Below are positions 24,758 to 33,382 of a stretch of DNA of 50,274 nucleotides, piece after piece. The notes under the pieces are model-generated. The model had not been told where the DNA came from. It did not search any database and saw nothing but the letters and a program-made list of their open reading frames with translations. The position numbers and the translations under genes are program-made. The stretch covers positions 1 through 50,274 of the forward strand of contig JAXDOR010000210.1 of the NCBI GenBank assembly GCA_034668825.1, in the 5' to 3' direction. Each line of letters begins with the position of its first letter. Positions within the stretch are counted from its first letter, which is position 1. Origin of the DNA: CANKHA01 sp034668825 (GTDB lineage Bacteria; Pseudomonadota; Alphaproteobacteria; Rhizobiales; Xanthobacteraceae).

Positions 24758-26038
24758 ATGCAATCTTCCGCCGATTGCGCAGCAAGGGCTGCCGCTAATT
24801 ACGGCATAGTCGGAATGAACGTTGCGATCCGCACCGCGGCCGCCCGTAAGCAAGACGAGCCTGACCGCAGCCATCGCGCCGCGGGAGCTTGGCGCATTCA
24901 GATCTTCGACGATCTGCTGGCCGCAGAACCCGTCTGGCGTCGTTTCGAACAGGAAGATGCGCTCGCAACCCCCTACCAGAGCTTCGATCTTCTCGCTGCG
25001 TGGCATCGGCAAGTAGGCACCCAGACCGGCGTCACGCCTTTCATCGTCGTCGGTTTTGACGATGTGGGCGCCGCTTTCCTGTGGCCTTTTGGCCGGACGC
25101 GGAAAGGACCGCTTAATGTGGTCAGCTTCCTCGGCGGCAAACATGCGAATTTCAACTCGGCCATGTGGCGGCATGACGTAGCGCAAAGTTTTACCGCCGA
25201 CGACATTCACGCAATCGTCGCCCGGATCGCCGCCGAAAGTCACCAGGCCGACGTCTTCAACTTGCTGAATCAGCCGGCTTCCTGGGAAGGAGTTGTTAAC
25301 CCTTTCGCGTTGTTGCCGCACCAGCCCTCGCCGAGCGACAGCCTTCGTCTTGGGCTTCACGTGCCCGGAGAGGACCTGATCAAGGAGGTGCTCAGCCCGG
25401 CCATGCGCGGACGGTTGCGGACCAAAGAACGCAAGCTGAAGCGGCTGCCCGGGTATCGCTATCTACAGGCGGCAACGGCCGCGGACGTCGACCGCCTGCT
25501 GGACGCTTTCTTCGCTCTGAAAGCGGAGCATATGGCCGAGCAATCGCTGCCGAATATTTTCGCCAAACCCGGCAATGAAGCATTCCTGCGCGAAGCCTGC
25601 CATCATGGGCTTGCGGCAGGCAATCCGCTAATTGAAATCCACGCGCTCGAATGCGATGAAGAGCTGCTCGCGTTATTCGCTGGGATCAGCAATGGACGGC
25701 GCTTCTCCGCCTCCTTCAACACCCGTACGCTCAGCGACAATGCGCGGCAAAGCCCGGGCCTTATCCTACTTGTGCATATCATCACTAATCTCGCCGACCG
25801 CGGTCTGCAAAGCTTTGACCTTGGCATCGGGGAGGCGCGCTACAAGACCTTCTTCTGTAAAGAGCCGGCGCCTCTATTTGATAGTTTTTTGCCGGTCACG
25901 CCGCTCGGCCACCTGGCGGCGATCTCCGGGCGGCTAGGCTACCGCATGAAGCGCCATATCAAACAGAGCCGTGCTCTGTGGAGTCTGGTGCAGACCTTCC
26001 GGCAAGGCGTGCGGCCCTGGTCGGCAAACAGCCTCTAG
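24758..26038 (+). CDS. CelD/BcsL-family GNAT acetyltransferase (FemAB-like)
   Basis: The product resembles the Acetyltransf_6 (PF13480) proteins found in cellulose and EPS loci. The N-half begins IQIFDDLLAAEPVWRRFEQ and contains ATPYQSFDLLAAWHRQ; the C-terminal GNAT core includes LIEIHALECDEELLALFAGI, RFSASFNTRTL and GLQSFDLGIGEARYKTFFC. Such enzymes probably acylate a sugar of the polymer. Starts at TTG 24743, ATG 24758 and ATG 24815 are possible; ATG 24758 is given, none having a strong ribosome binding site. Its stop shares the palindrome CTAG with the stop of the convergent Wzz/Wzc-like gene. Confidence 0.86.
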   Translation: MQSSADCAARAAANYGIVGMNVAIRTAAARKQDEPDRSHRAAGAWRIQIFDDLLAAEPVWRRFEQEDALATPYQSFDLLAAWHRQVGTQTGVTPFIVVGFDDVGAAFLWPFGRTRKGPLNVVSFLGGKHANFNSAMWRHDVAQSFTADDIHAIVARIAAESHQADVFNLLNQPASWEGVVNPFALLPHQPSPSDSLRLGLHVPGEDLIKEVLSPAMRGRLRTKERKLKRLPGYRYLQAATAADVDRLLDAFFALKAEHMAEQSLPNIFAKPGNEAFLREACHHGLAAGNPLIEIHALECDEELLALFAGISNGRRFSASFNTRTLSDNARQSPGLILLVHIITNLADRGLQSFDLGIGEARYKTFFCKEPAPLFDSFLPVTPLGHLAAISGRLGYRMKRHIKQSRALWSLVQTFRQGVRPWSANSL

Positions 26039-28248
26039 GCCGCCACTGCGGTTCGCGGCTGGCCTAATATTACCGTCACGTCGGTGAAACCGGCCGCCAG
26101 CAATCTGGCGCGTGCTGTTGCTGTCGCCGGATTTGCTAGATCCGCCGCGATCAGCACTGCGCGCGGCGCCAGATGGGCAATCCGTTCCACCGCCGCTTCA
26201 GGCAGCGCACCCGCGTCGACGATGACGTGATCATAGGCGCGTACCAAGGCATCGAACGTGGTGGCGACCCGTTGTGACGCGAGAATGGCCGGACCGTCGG
26301 GGCCGGTATCGCCGACCGAAACCAGATGCAGCCGCGAGAACCGGTCGCGGGTGATGATTTGCCCGAAGGATGCACGGCCATGGACAAGGTCGGCGATGCC
26401 GGGCGCGGTGGGATCGGCGGAGATGATGGAAATATTCGGCGAACCAATCGCCAGATCGACCAAAACGACCCGCGCGTCTTTTGTCAACGCCCGCGCCAAA
26501 GCAATGGCGGTATACGTGGTTCCTACATTACGCAAGGTACCGACGACCGTAACACGGCGGCCGGGATCGCCTGCGCCGCGAAGTCCGCGCACGAGTTCAT
26601 CGAGCGAATTGCTGGTCAGCGAGGGCGCAGCAGGAGCTACGAAAGGCGCTGCGGATACAACAGGAGGCGCTGTGAAAGTTGAAGCAGGCGGTACCACGGA
26701 CGCAGCCGTGTCAGGTTTGATGCGCTTTCTCAAAGCGGGGATGGCTCCGCGCAGCGAGTCGAGCAGCGACGGCCTCACTCTTGCTTCGCGAACGAGCGTA
26801 TCCCTCTCGCGAGGAAGCGGCGTGCCGCCCAGAAGCTCGCTGGTCGTTACGAAGCCTGCCGAGAGGACAAGCGCCGCAAGCATGGCGACCAGAACGATCG
26901 GCAGCTTCTTCGGAAACGCCGGTGTGTTGGACACGGTCGCGCGCGAGATGATCCGCGCTTCCGCCGGCGCCGCATCGATGTTGTCGCGCGCGGTGGCTTC
27001 GCGGTATTTCGCCAAATAGGATTCCAGCAGGTCGCGCTCCGCCTTGGCCTCGCGCTCCAGCGCCCGCAGTTCCACGTCTTGGCCGCTATTGGACGCAGCT
27101 TGCTGCTTGAGCTGGCTCAGGGTGGCATCGAGCGTTTGCACGCGAGCGTCGGCGATTCTCGAGTCGGTTTCGAACGCACGAACGATTTTCTCACCCTCGC
27201 TGCGTATTTGACTCTGAAGATCGGCGATCTGCGCCCGCAATTCCTTGATACGCGGGTGCCCATCGAGCAGCGTCGCCGACTGTTCCGCCAATTGCGCGCG
27301 AAGCGTCGCGAGCTGTTCCGTCAAGTGACGGATCAGTTCCGAATTGCCGACCTCGGATGATTCCAGCGGCTTACCGGAGGTCAGTATGTCGCGGATCATC
27401 CGCGCCTTTGTTTCAGCGTCCGCCTTCTGCCCGCGCGCGGTCGCAAGTTGCGTGTTCAGGTCGCTCAGTTGCTGAGTCGACAACGGGGCATTGTTGGAGC
27501 CGACGTAAAGATTAGATTTGGAGCGGAGTTCCTCGACCTTGGCTTCGGCATCCGCCACCTTCTTACGCATATTTCCGATTTCGACAGCGAGCCATTGTCC
27601 AGCGCTGCGTGCCTGTTCCTGCCGCGCGCCTTGCTGCATTTCGAGATAGCTATCGGCAACGGCGTTGGCGACCTTCGCGGCGAGTTCAGGATCGCTGGAT
27701 TCAAAGGTCACTGAGATCACGCGCGATCGTTCGAGCGCGACCACATTCAAGCGCTCGTAGTAAGCTTCGAGCACGCGCTCCTCGGGGGTCATGCGCAATG
27801 GATCTTTGGCAAGACCAAACAGACCCAACAGGACCTTGGGAATCGACGCGCCGTTGAGTATCGGATCGAATTCCGGCCGCTCTCCAAGCTTGAGCTGTTT
27901 GATGACCTGGCGCGCGAGATCGCGCGAAAGCACCACCTGAACCTGGCTGGCCACTGCCTCGGGATCGACAACGCCACGCTCGAGCGTTTTTTCGGCCTCC
28001 GCCCGCAAGTAGATGTTGTCGCGGCCCTCAATGAGAATACGCGCTTCGGATCTGTATTTCGGCGTGAGCACCTGCACGACGACAAAAGCGATCAGCGCGA
28101 TGACGATCGCGGGACCGACGATGTGCCGTCTCCGATGCCAGATCGAGCGGCCAAGAGCCCGCATGTCCAGTTCATCGGCTGTGGCAGCCAGCGCGACGCC
28201 GCGCCTTCCGCCCGATTGCACGCCTGCCACTCGCATCCGCGACTCCAT
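26035..28248 (-). CDS. Wzz/GumC-type polysaccharide co-polymerase fused to a degenerate BY-kinase-like ATPase domain
   Basis: The 737-residue inner-membrane protein sets polymer length and links polymerisation to export. One helix lies at about 45-63, then a Wzz domain, a long periplasmic coiled coil (about 190-400, rich in Glu/Gln/Lys/Arg), a second helix near 455-475, and a cytoplasmic P-loop-like domain. In a BY-kinase the Walker A is GxxxxGKS/T; here it is GTLRNVGTT (570-578), lacking the lysine. The motif VLVDLAIGSPN stands where Walker A' is expected, and VIVDAGALPE where Walker B is. No C-terminal tyrosine cluster exists (end QPRTAVAA). It is thus probably a pseudokinase. Start ATG 28248 was chosen over a GTG at 28305. 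It is divergent from the export lipoprotein gene. Confidence 0.9.
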   Translation of the reverse strand: MESRMRVAGVQSGGRRGVALAATADELDMRALGRSIWHRRRHIVGPAIVIALIAFVVVQVLTPKYRSEARILIEGRDNIYLRAEAEKTLERGVVDPEAVASQVQVVLSRDLARQVIKQLKLGERPEFDPILNGASIPKVLLGLFGLAKDPLRMTPEERVLEAYYERLNVVALERSRVISVTFESSDPELAAKVANAVADSYLEMQQGARQEQARSAGQWLAVEIGNMRKKVADAEAKVEELRSKSNLYVGSNNAPLSTQQLSDLNTQLATARGQKADAETKARMIRDILTSGKPLESSEVGNSELIRHLTEQLATLRAQLAEQSATLLDGHPRIKELRAQIADLQSQIRSEGEKIVRAFETDSRIADARVQTLDATLSQLKQQAASNSGQDVELRALEREAKAERDLLESYLAKYREATARDNIDAAPAEARIISRATVSNTPAFPKKLPIVLVAMLAALVLSAGFVTTSELLGGTPLPRERDTLVREARVRPSLLDSLRGAIPALRKRIKPDTAASVVPPASTFTAPPVVSAAPFVAPAAPSLTSNSLDELVRGLRGAGDPGRRVTVVGTLRNVGTTYTAIALARALTKDARVVLVDLAIGSPNISIISADPTAPGIADLVHGRASFGQIITRDRFSRLHLVSVGDTGPDGPAILASQRVATTFDALVRAYDHVIVDAGALPEAAVERIAHLAPRAVLIAADLANPATATARARLLAAGFTDVTVILGQPRTAVAA

Positions 28249-28396
28249 AATCTGACTGCACGCATGACAGACGATTATGGTTGCTAGCGCGTTAATTTTC
28301 GCCACGGCGGCTGCAAGCCAAAGGCGAAGGTCAGTCTTTCTTAACCATAAACAGCGTTAATCGGGCTTAACTTTTACGCGTGCCCGGATTCGCCTT

Positions 28397-29299
28397 ATGC
28401 GTCCCAATCTTCTGCTTGTGGTTTTGCTGGCCGCGCTTGCGGTCAGCGGCTGCGCGCGTCGCGGGCCGCAATATCAGTATATGACGGCGCGCCCGGCGCC
28501 GATGTATCAAACCGCGCCGCAGGGTTCCGGCTATCAGCAACAGGACCCCGCGCAGGTCTATCAGCCGCAGGTGTATCAGGCACCCGCTTATCAAACGCAG
28601 AGACCGCAGGTTTATCAGCCGCAGATGTATCAGGCTCCCACGTATCAAGCGCCCGTCGTGCAGGCTCCGGTCTATCAACAACGGCCGGTCTATCAGAACT
28701 CCGGATGTCCGGCGGGATACCAGTGTCAGGGCCAAGCCTATCAAGCGCCGGCGCTCAGCTATCAAGCACAGCGGCCGGTTTATCAGCCGCAGTATCAGGC
28801 GCTGGCCAAGGCTCCGGCGCAGCAGCCAGTCAGCTTGCCGATGCCCTATACGCTCGATTCCGGCGACCGGCTGCGCATCACCGTGTTCGGCCAGGACGGG
28901 CTGACCAATTCCTATGCGGTGGATGCCGCGGGCCACATCACCATGCCGCTGATCGGGCCGGTGGCGGCGCGGGGCTTGACTCCCGACCAGCTGTCGCAAT
29001 CGATTTCCGAGCGGCTGGCGCAAGGCTATATCCGCGAGCCGCATGTGGCGCTGGAGATCGAGGCCTACCGGCCCTTCTTCATCCTCGGCGAGGTCGCCAC
29101 TCCGGGCCAATATGCCTATGTCGCCAACATGACCGTGGAGACCGCGGTCGCCATCGCGGGGGGCTTTGCGCCACGCGCGCAGACCGGCAAGGTCACGCTC
29201 AGCCGTAACTTCGGCGGCCAGACCAGCAAGGCCACCGTGCCGCTTTCCACCCCGATCCGTCCCGGCGATACCATCCGCGTCCAGGAAAGATGGTTTTGA
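28397..29299 (+). CDS. Wza/GumB-type polysaccharide export lipoprotein with YQ-rich linker
   Basis: The protein forms the outer-membrane/periplasmic export channel part. A lipoprotein signal with lipobox VSGC (Cys19) is followed by a very unusual stretch, about residues 27-140, made of Y-Q-(P/A) units (VYQPQVYQAPAYQTQ and variants, some 20 YQ pairs). The Poly_export domain starts at MPYTLDSGDRLRITVFG, and a SLBB domain follows (FFILGEVATPGQYAYVANMTVETAVAIAGG), ending in DTIRVQERWF. It is the first gene of the six-gene EPS operon; the next start is 3 bases after its stop. The Tyr/Gln-rich segment is not part of the usual family architecture. Confidence 0.94.
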   Translation: MRPNLLLVVLLAALAVSGCARRGPQYQYMTARPAPMYQTAPQGSGYQQQDPAQVYQPQVYQAPAYQTQRPQVYQPQMYQAPTYQAPVVQAPVYQQRPVYQNSGCPAGYQCQGQAYQAPALSYQAQRPVYQPQYQALAKAPAQQPVSLPMPYTLDSGDRLRITVFGQDGLTNSYAVDAAGHITMPLIGPVAARGLTPDQLSQSISERLAQGYIREPHVALEIEAYRPFFILGEVATPGQYAYVANMTVETAVAIAGGFAPRAQTGKVTLSRNFGGQTSKATVPLSTPIRPGDTIRVQERWF

Positions 29300-29302
29300 G
29301 GC

Positions 29303-30436
29303 ATGGATGAAAAAGCCCCGGAACCACTCAACATCTTGCATGTTTTCCGGACGCCCGTCGGCGGTTTATTCCGTCATGTGATCGACCTTGCTCGCGGTCA
29401 AATCGCGCGCGGTCATCGCGTTGGCCTGATCGCCGACAGCACCACGGGAGGGCAGCGGGCGGACGAAACACTTGCCGACATCTCCGGCAAACTTGCGCTC
29501 GGTCTCTCTCGCATCCCGATTCCACGGCACCTTGGTCCGCGCGATCTCGCAGGGGCGCTCCACGTCTCGCGGCGGATCATGCAAACGCGCACCCAGGTCA
29601 TTCATGGTCATGGTGCTAAAGGCGGCGCTTATGCGCGGCTGGCTTTCGCACCGCGCGGCACCATCCGCGTATACACGCCTCATGGCGGCAGCCTGCATAG
29701 CCGGCCGAATACGCTGCTGGGCATGCTCTATCTGCGAGCTGAAAATTTATTGATGCGACGCGGCGATCTATTTCTGTTTGAAAGCGTCTACAGCTCTGAT
29801 GTCCTCCGCGCCCGAGTGGGCACGCCGCGTGGAATGATGCGGGTTGTTCATAACGGCATCGGTGAGGCTGACTTCGAGTTGGTAGAACCGGCGCCGGACG
29901 CGACTGATCTCGTCTTCATCGGTGAGTTCAGTCCGCTCAAAGGCGTGGACATTCTCATCGAAGCGATCGGATCGCTGCACCAAGCGGGACGCGGGGTCAG
30001 CGCAACAATCGTCGGTCAGGGCGGCGAAGAAGCATCCCTGCGGGCGCAGGTCGCGCGGCTTGGGTTGGGGGAGCACGTCCGTTTCCTTCCCGCCATGCCG
30101 GCGCAACGTGCCTTTTCGCTAGGCCGGCTGCTGCTGGTGCCCTCGCGTTCGGAATCCTTGCCTTACATCGTGCTGGAAGCAGCCGGCGCCGGTGTCCCGG
30201 TGATCGCAACGCAGGTCGGCGGCATCCCGGAGATCTTCGGTCCGCAAAGCGGTGCCCTGCTGCCACCCAACGACCCGGCGGCACTTGCCGCCGCAATTGT
30301 CGCTGCCTTGGACAACCGGGGCGTCATGCGGCAGGCGGCGCAAACCCTTCGAAGCCGGGTGCAGACCAACTTTTCGATGCACTCCATGGTTGACGGCGTT
30401 CTTGCTTCGTACTGGGAGGCGCTACGCGCCGTCTAA
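29303..30436 (+). CDS. Glycosyltransferase family 4
   Basis: The 377-residue protein is a GT-B glycosyltransferase. The N-terminal half opens with ILHVFRTPVGGLFRHVIDLARGQIARGH, an acceptor-domain start with the glycine-rich loop. The C-terminal donor domain has LVFIGEFSPLKGVDILIEAI, the E-x7-E signature in SRSESLPYIVLEAAGAGVPVIATQVGGIPE, and GALLPPNDPAALA. It probably adds one sugar to the undecaprenyl-linked repeat unit at the cytoplasmic face. It starts 3 bases after the export gene and precedes the sugar-phosphate transferase by 100 bases. Confidence 0.94.
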   Translation: MDEKAPEPLNILHVFRTPVGGLFRHVIDLARGQIARGHRVGLIADSTTGGQRADETLADISGKLALGLSRIPIPRHLGPRDLAGALHVSRRIMQTRTQVIHGHGAKGGAYARLAFAPRGTIRVYTPHGGSLHSRPNTLLGMLYLRAENLLMRRGDLFLFESVYSSDVLRARVGTPRGMMRVVHNGIGEADFELVEPAPDATDLVFIGEFSPLKGVDILIEAIGSLHQAGRGVSATIVGQGGEEASLRAQVARLGLGEHVRFLPAMPAQRAFSLGRLLLVPSRSESLPYIVLEAAGAGVPVIATQVGGIPEIFGPQSGALLPPNDPAALAAAIVAALDNRGVMRQAAQTLRSRVQTNFSMHSMVDGVLASYWEALRAV

Positions 30437-30536
30437 GCATTTCTTGAGACTTTTTAAGTAAGTTCAGACCGAAAAAATATGGGGAAGGCGTCCACGTGTC
30501 CGTTGAGAGGCGCGGGAGGCCGGAATCGGCGTCACA

Positions 30537-32087
30537 ATGAATGAAATAGACGCTCGTCCGACGATTGGTGCGGCATCGCTGTCGACGATTTCCGCGTTGG
30601 GGACGATTTCACGGCCGCCGTCGCCGCCGCGCCGGCTTTCTGACGAGGCCCTATCAGCGGCCTCTGAATACGCGCCGCCCGCCTATTCCCCCATCGTCGT
30701 TGCGGGGGTCGTGCGCATCATCGAATTCGGGCTGATCTGCCTTGTCGGCTTCGCCGTATACGGCATCTATGTCGTGCCGACGAATGGGCTGTCGTGGCAT
30801 TATCCGGCTGCTATCGTCGCGATTGCCGCTCTCGGTATTTTGGCATTCCAGACCGGCGATATCTATCACGTCCCGGCATTCCGCAGTCGAGCCAGTCAAT
30901 ACGCGCGGCTTGTCTCTGCTTGGACGGTTGTATTTCTCCTCGTCAGCGCGGTTTCGTTTTTCGGCAAGCTGAATGACTTGGTTTCGCGTGTTTGGCTGAT
31001 CGCCTTCTTCATCATCGGCATGGTGGCGCTGGTCGGCTTTCGCATCGCCTTGTCAGGTTTGATTCAGCATTGGACCCGGCAAGGACGGCTCACTCGCCGC
31101 ACTGTCGTAGTCGGCGGCGGGGAATTGGGCGAGCAGCTCGTCGGCCAATTCAAAGCCCAACGCGATTCCGACGTGCATATCATCGGCCTTTTTGACGACC
31201 GCAACGACGGCCGGTCACCGGACGCATGTGGCGACCAGCGCAAACTAGGCACGGTGGACGATCTCGTCGAATTCGCCCGTCGCACGCGCGTCGATCTTGT
31301 CATCTTCTCGCTGCCGATTTCGGCGGAGACGCGCCTCCTGCAAATGCTGAGAAAGTTGTGGGTGCTGCCGGTCGATATCCGGCTTGCCGCGCATACCAAC
31401 AAGCTGCGCTTCCGCCCGCGTTCGTATTCCTACCTCGGTAACGTTCCTGTTCTCGACGTCTTCGACCGCCCCATCGCCGATTGGGACGTGGTGATGAAAT
31501 GGCTTTTCGACAAAATCATCGGCGGATTGATCTTGCTGCTCACCGCTCCGCTGATGGCTATCATCGCGATCGCCATCAAGCTCGAAAGCCGAGGCCCGGT
31601 GATCTTCCGGCAGAAACGCTATGGCTTTAACAACGAACTCATCGAGGTCTACAAGTTTCGCTCGATGTATGCCGACCAGAGCGATCCTACCGCTTCCAAG
31701 CTTGTCACTAAAAACGATCCGCGCGTGACACGCCTCGGCCGGCTGCTGCGCAAGGCCAGCCTCGATGAGCTTCCGCAGCTTTTCAATGTGGTGTTCAAGG
31801 GCAATCTTTCTCTCGTCGGTCCGCGCCCGCACGCGGTCAATGCCAAGGCGGAGCAGCGGCTTTACGATGAGGCAGTCGACGGTTATTTCGCCCGGCACCG
31901 CGTCAAACCCGGAATCACCGGCTGGGCTCAGGTCAACGGCTGGCGCGGCGAAACCGACACCGCCGAAAAGATCCAGAACCGCGTCGAGCACGACCTTTAC
32001 TACATCGAAAACTGGTCGCTGCTTTTCGACCTTTACATCGTGGCGAGGACGCCCTTCGCGCTGTTGAAAACCGAGCAAGCCTATTGA
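30537..32087 (+). CDS. Undecaprenyl-phosphate glucose (hexose) phosphotransferase
   Basis: This polyprenol-phosphate hexose-1-phosphate transferase primes repeat-unit synthesis. The 516-residue product has four N-terminal helices (about 60-170), a Rossmann CoA_binding_3 region (VVVGGGELGEQLVGQF at about 190) and a C-terminal bacterial sugar transferase domain (about 320-516). Catalytic-domain blocks are VIFRQKRYGFNNELIEVYKFRSM, LGRLLRKASLDELPQLFNV, and VGPRPHAV followed by RVKPGITGWAQVNGWRGETDT. The motif set fits the WcaJ/PssY/GumD class, suggesting glucose-1-phosphate as first sugar, though galactose is possible. The end overlaps the start of the polymerase gene by 4 bases. Confidence 0.93.
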   Translation: MNEIDARPTIGAASLSTISALGTISRPPSPPRRLSDEALSAASEYAPPAYSPIVVAGVVRIIEFGLICLVGFAVYGIYVVPTNGLSWHYPAAIVAIAALGILAFQTGDIYHVPAFRSRASQYARLVSAWTVVFLLVSAVSFFGKLNDLVSRVWLIAFFIIGMVALVGFRIALSGLIQHWTRQGRLTRRTVVVGGGELGEQLVGQFKAQRDSDVHIIGLFDDRNDGRSPDACGDQRKLGTVDDLVEFARRTRVDLVIFSLPISAETRLLQMLRKLWVLPVDIRLAAHTNKLRFRPRSYSYLGNVPVLDVFDRPIADWDVVMKWLFDKIIGGLILLLTAPLMAIIAIAIKLESRGPVIFRQKRYGFNNELIEVYKFRSMYADQSDPTASKLVTKNDPRVTRLGRLLRKASLDELPQLFNVVFKGNLSLVGPRPHAVNAKAEQRLYDEAVDGYFARHRVKPGITGWAQVNGWRGETDTAEKIQNRVEHDLYYIENWSLLFDLYIVARTPFALLKTEQAY

Positions 32088-33382
32088 TTACGGCTCAGGA
32101 TCTATCGAGGCCAGAATTCGCGGCCATTGTCGCAGCGCCGCGCGCGCGAGCAGCCGCCACGCCGCTGGCGACGAGCATTCTTCATTTTGTTCTGTTCGTT
32201 GCCGTGCTGCTGAGTTCGATTGCCTTTATCGAACCCTCACCGCATGACTTGCTGATGCCGCTGCTTGCCCCGGCATGCCTCGCCGCCAGCGTGCGCTTCG
32301 AGCGGAAAATACTTCCGCTCGTCCTTTTGTTGTTAGTGTGGAATGTCAGCGCGCTTTTCTCGTTGTTTGACATCGTCGGAAATGCTCCGGCGCTGCTGTA
32401 TGTCGGCACCTCCTTCTATCTAGCGGTCGCCGCCATCCTGTTCGCCTGCCTGACGGCGGAAAACAGCATGCGTCGCCTGCAGATAATTCGGCGCGCCTAT
32501 ATCGCGACGGCACTGATCGCGACGCTCATTGGAGTGGCGGCCTATTTCGATCTTATGCCGGGAGCCGATCTGTTCCGATGGCAGGGCCGCGTGCGCGCAT
32601 CGTTTAAGGACCCCAACGTTTATGGGCCGTTCCTCATTCTGCCTATTCTGTTTCTGGTCGAGGGAATGGTGGCGCGCCGCCTGCGCGCAGGTTCGCTGAT
32701 TGCAGCCATGGTGCTCCTCGCCGGCCTGTTGCTGAGCTATTCCCGCGGCGCCTGGATTCATTTTGCCATATCGATCGCGGTCCTGCTGGCGCTGCTTATG
32801 CTCACCGCACCGTCCGCCGGTTCGCGGATGCGGGTGTTCGGGATGAGTTTGACGGCGCTGCTTGGTATGGTCGTCATCATCATCGGCTTGACGGCGATCG
32901 ACTCGTTTCGAGAGATGCTGTCGGAACGTGCACAACTTCAGTCCTATGACGTCGGCGAAGGCGGCCGCTTCCATTTACAGGGGTTGGCGCTCGGCGTGCT
33001 GTTGGACCAGCCGTTTGGTCTTGGCCCCTATGAGTTTGAGCGTCACTTTGGACTGCAGCAACATAACGTCTACCTGCAGGCCTTCATCGTCTACGGCTGG
33101 GTCGGCGGAGCCACCTATGCCACGCTCGTGTTGCTGACGTTAATGCTGGGCCTGCGCTCCGCCCTGGTGAGGACGCCATGGCAGCCGTATCTTATTGCCA
33201 TCTACGCCGCCTTTGTCGGCGCAGCCATCGAAGGTTTCGTCATCGATACCGATCACTGGCGCCACTTCTTTTTGATCCTCGGGCTAGTCTGGGGATTGTC
33301 AGCGGCGACGATCAACGTGGTGCGCCGCGCAGCTTCCGGCATCAACGCGGCGGATTTCGCTGCCATGCGGGTGGCGTCATGA
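32084..33382 (+). CDS. O-antigen ligase/polymerase-like protein (Wzy)
   Basis: The 432-residue protein has about eleven hydrophobic segments and a large periplasmic loop containing GRVRASFKDPNVYGPFLILP and LGVLLDQPFGLGPYEFERHFGLQQHNVYLQ, features of the Wzy_C/O-antigen ligase family. It would polymerise lipid-linked repeat units in the periplasm. No ATG or GTG fits the N-terminus; TTG 32084 overlaps the stop of the preceding gene (TTGA) and gives a plausible start. Its own stop overlaps the next ATG (ATGA). The product is assigned as polymerase rather than ligase from its place in the locus. Confidence 0.88.
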   Translation: MITAQDLSRPEFAAIVAAPRARAAATPLATSILHFVLFVAVLLSSIAFIEPSPHDLLMPLLAPACLAASVRFERKILPLVLLLLVWNVSALFSLFDIVGNAPALLYVGTSFYLAVAAILFACLTAENSMRRLQIIRRAYIATALIATLIGVAAYFDLMPGADLFRWQGRVRASFKDPNVYGPFLILPILFLVEGMVARRLRAGSLIAAMVLLAGLLLSYSRGAWIHFAISIAVLLALLMLTAPSAGSRMRVFGMSLTALLGMVVIIIGLTAIDSFREMLSERAQLQSYDVGEGGRFHLQGLALGVLLDQPFGLGPYEFERHFGLQQHNVYLQAFIVYGWVGGATYATLVLLTLMLGLRSALVRTPWQPYLIAIYAAFVGAAIEGFVIDTDHWRHFFLILGLVWGLSAATINVVRRAASGINAADFAAMRVAS

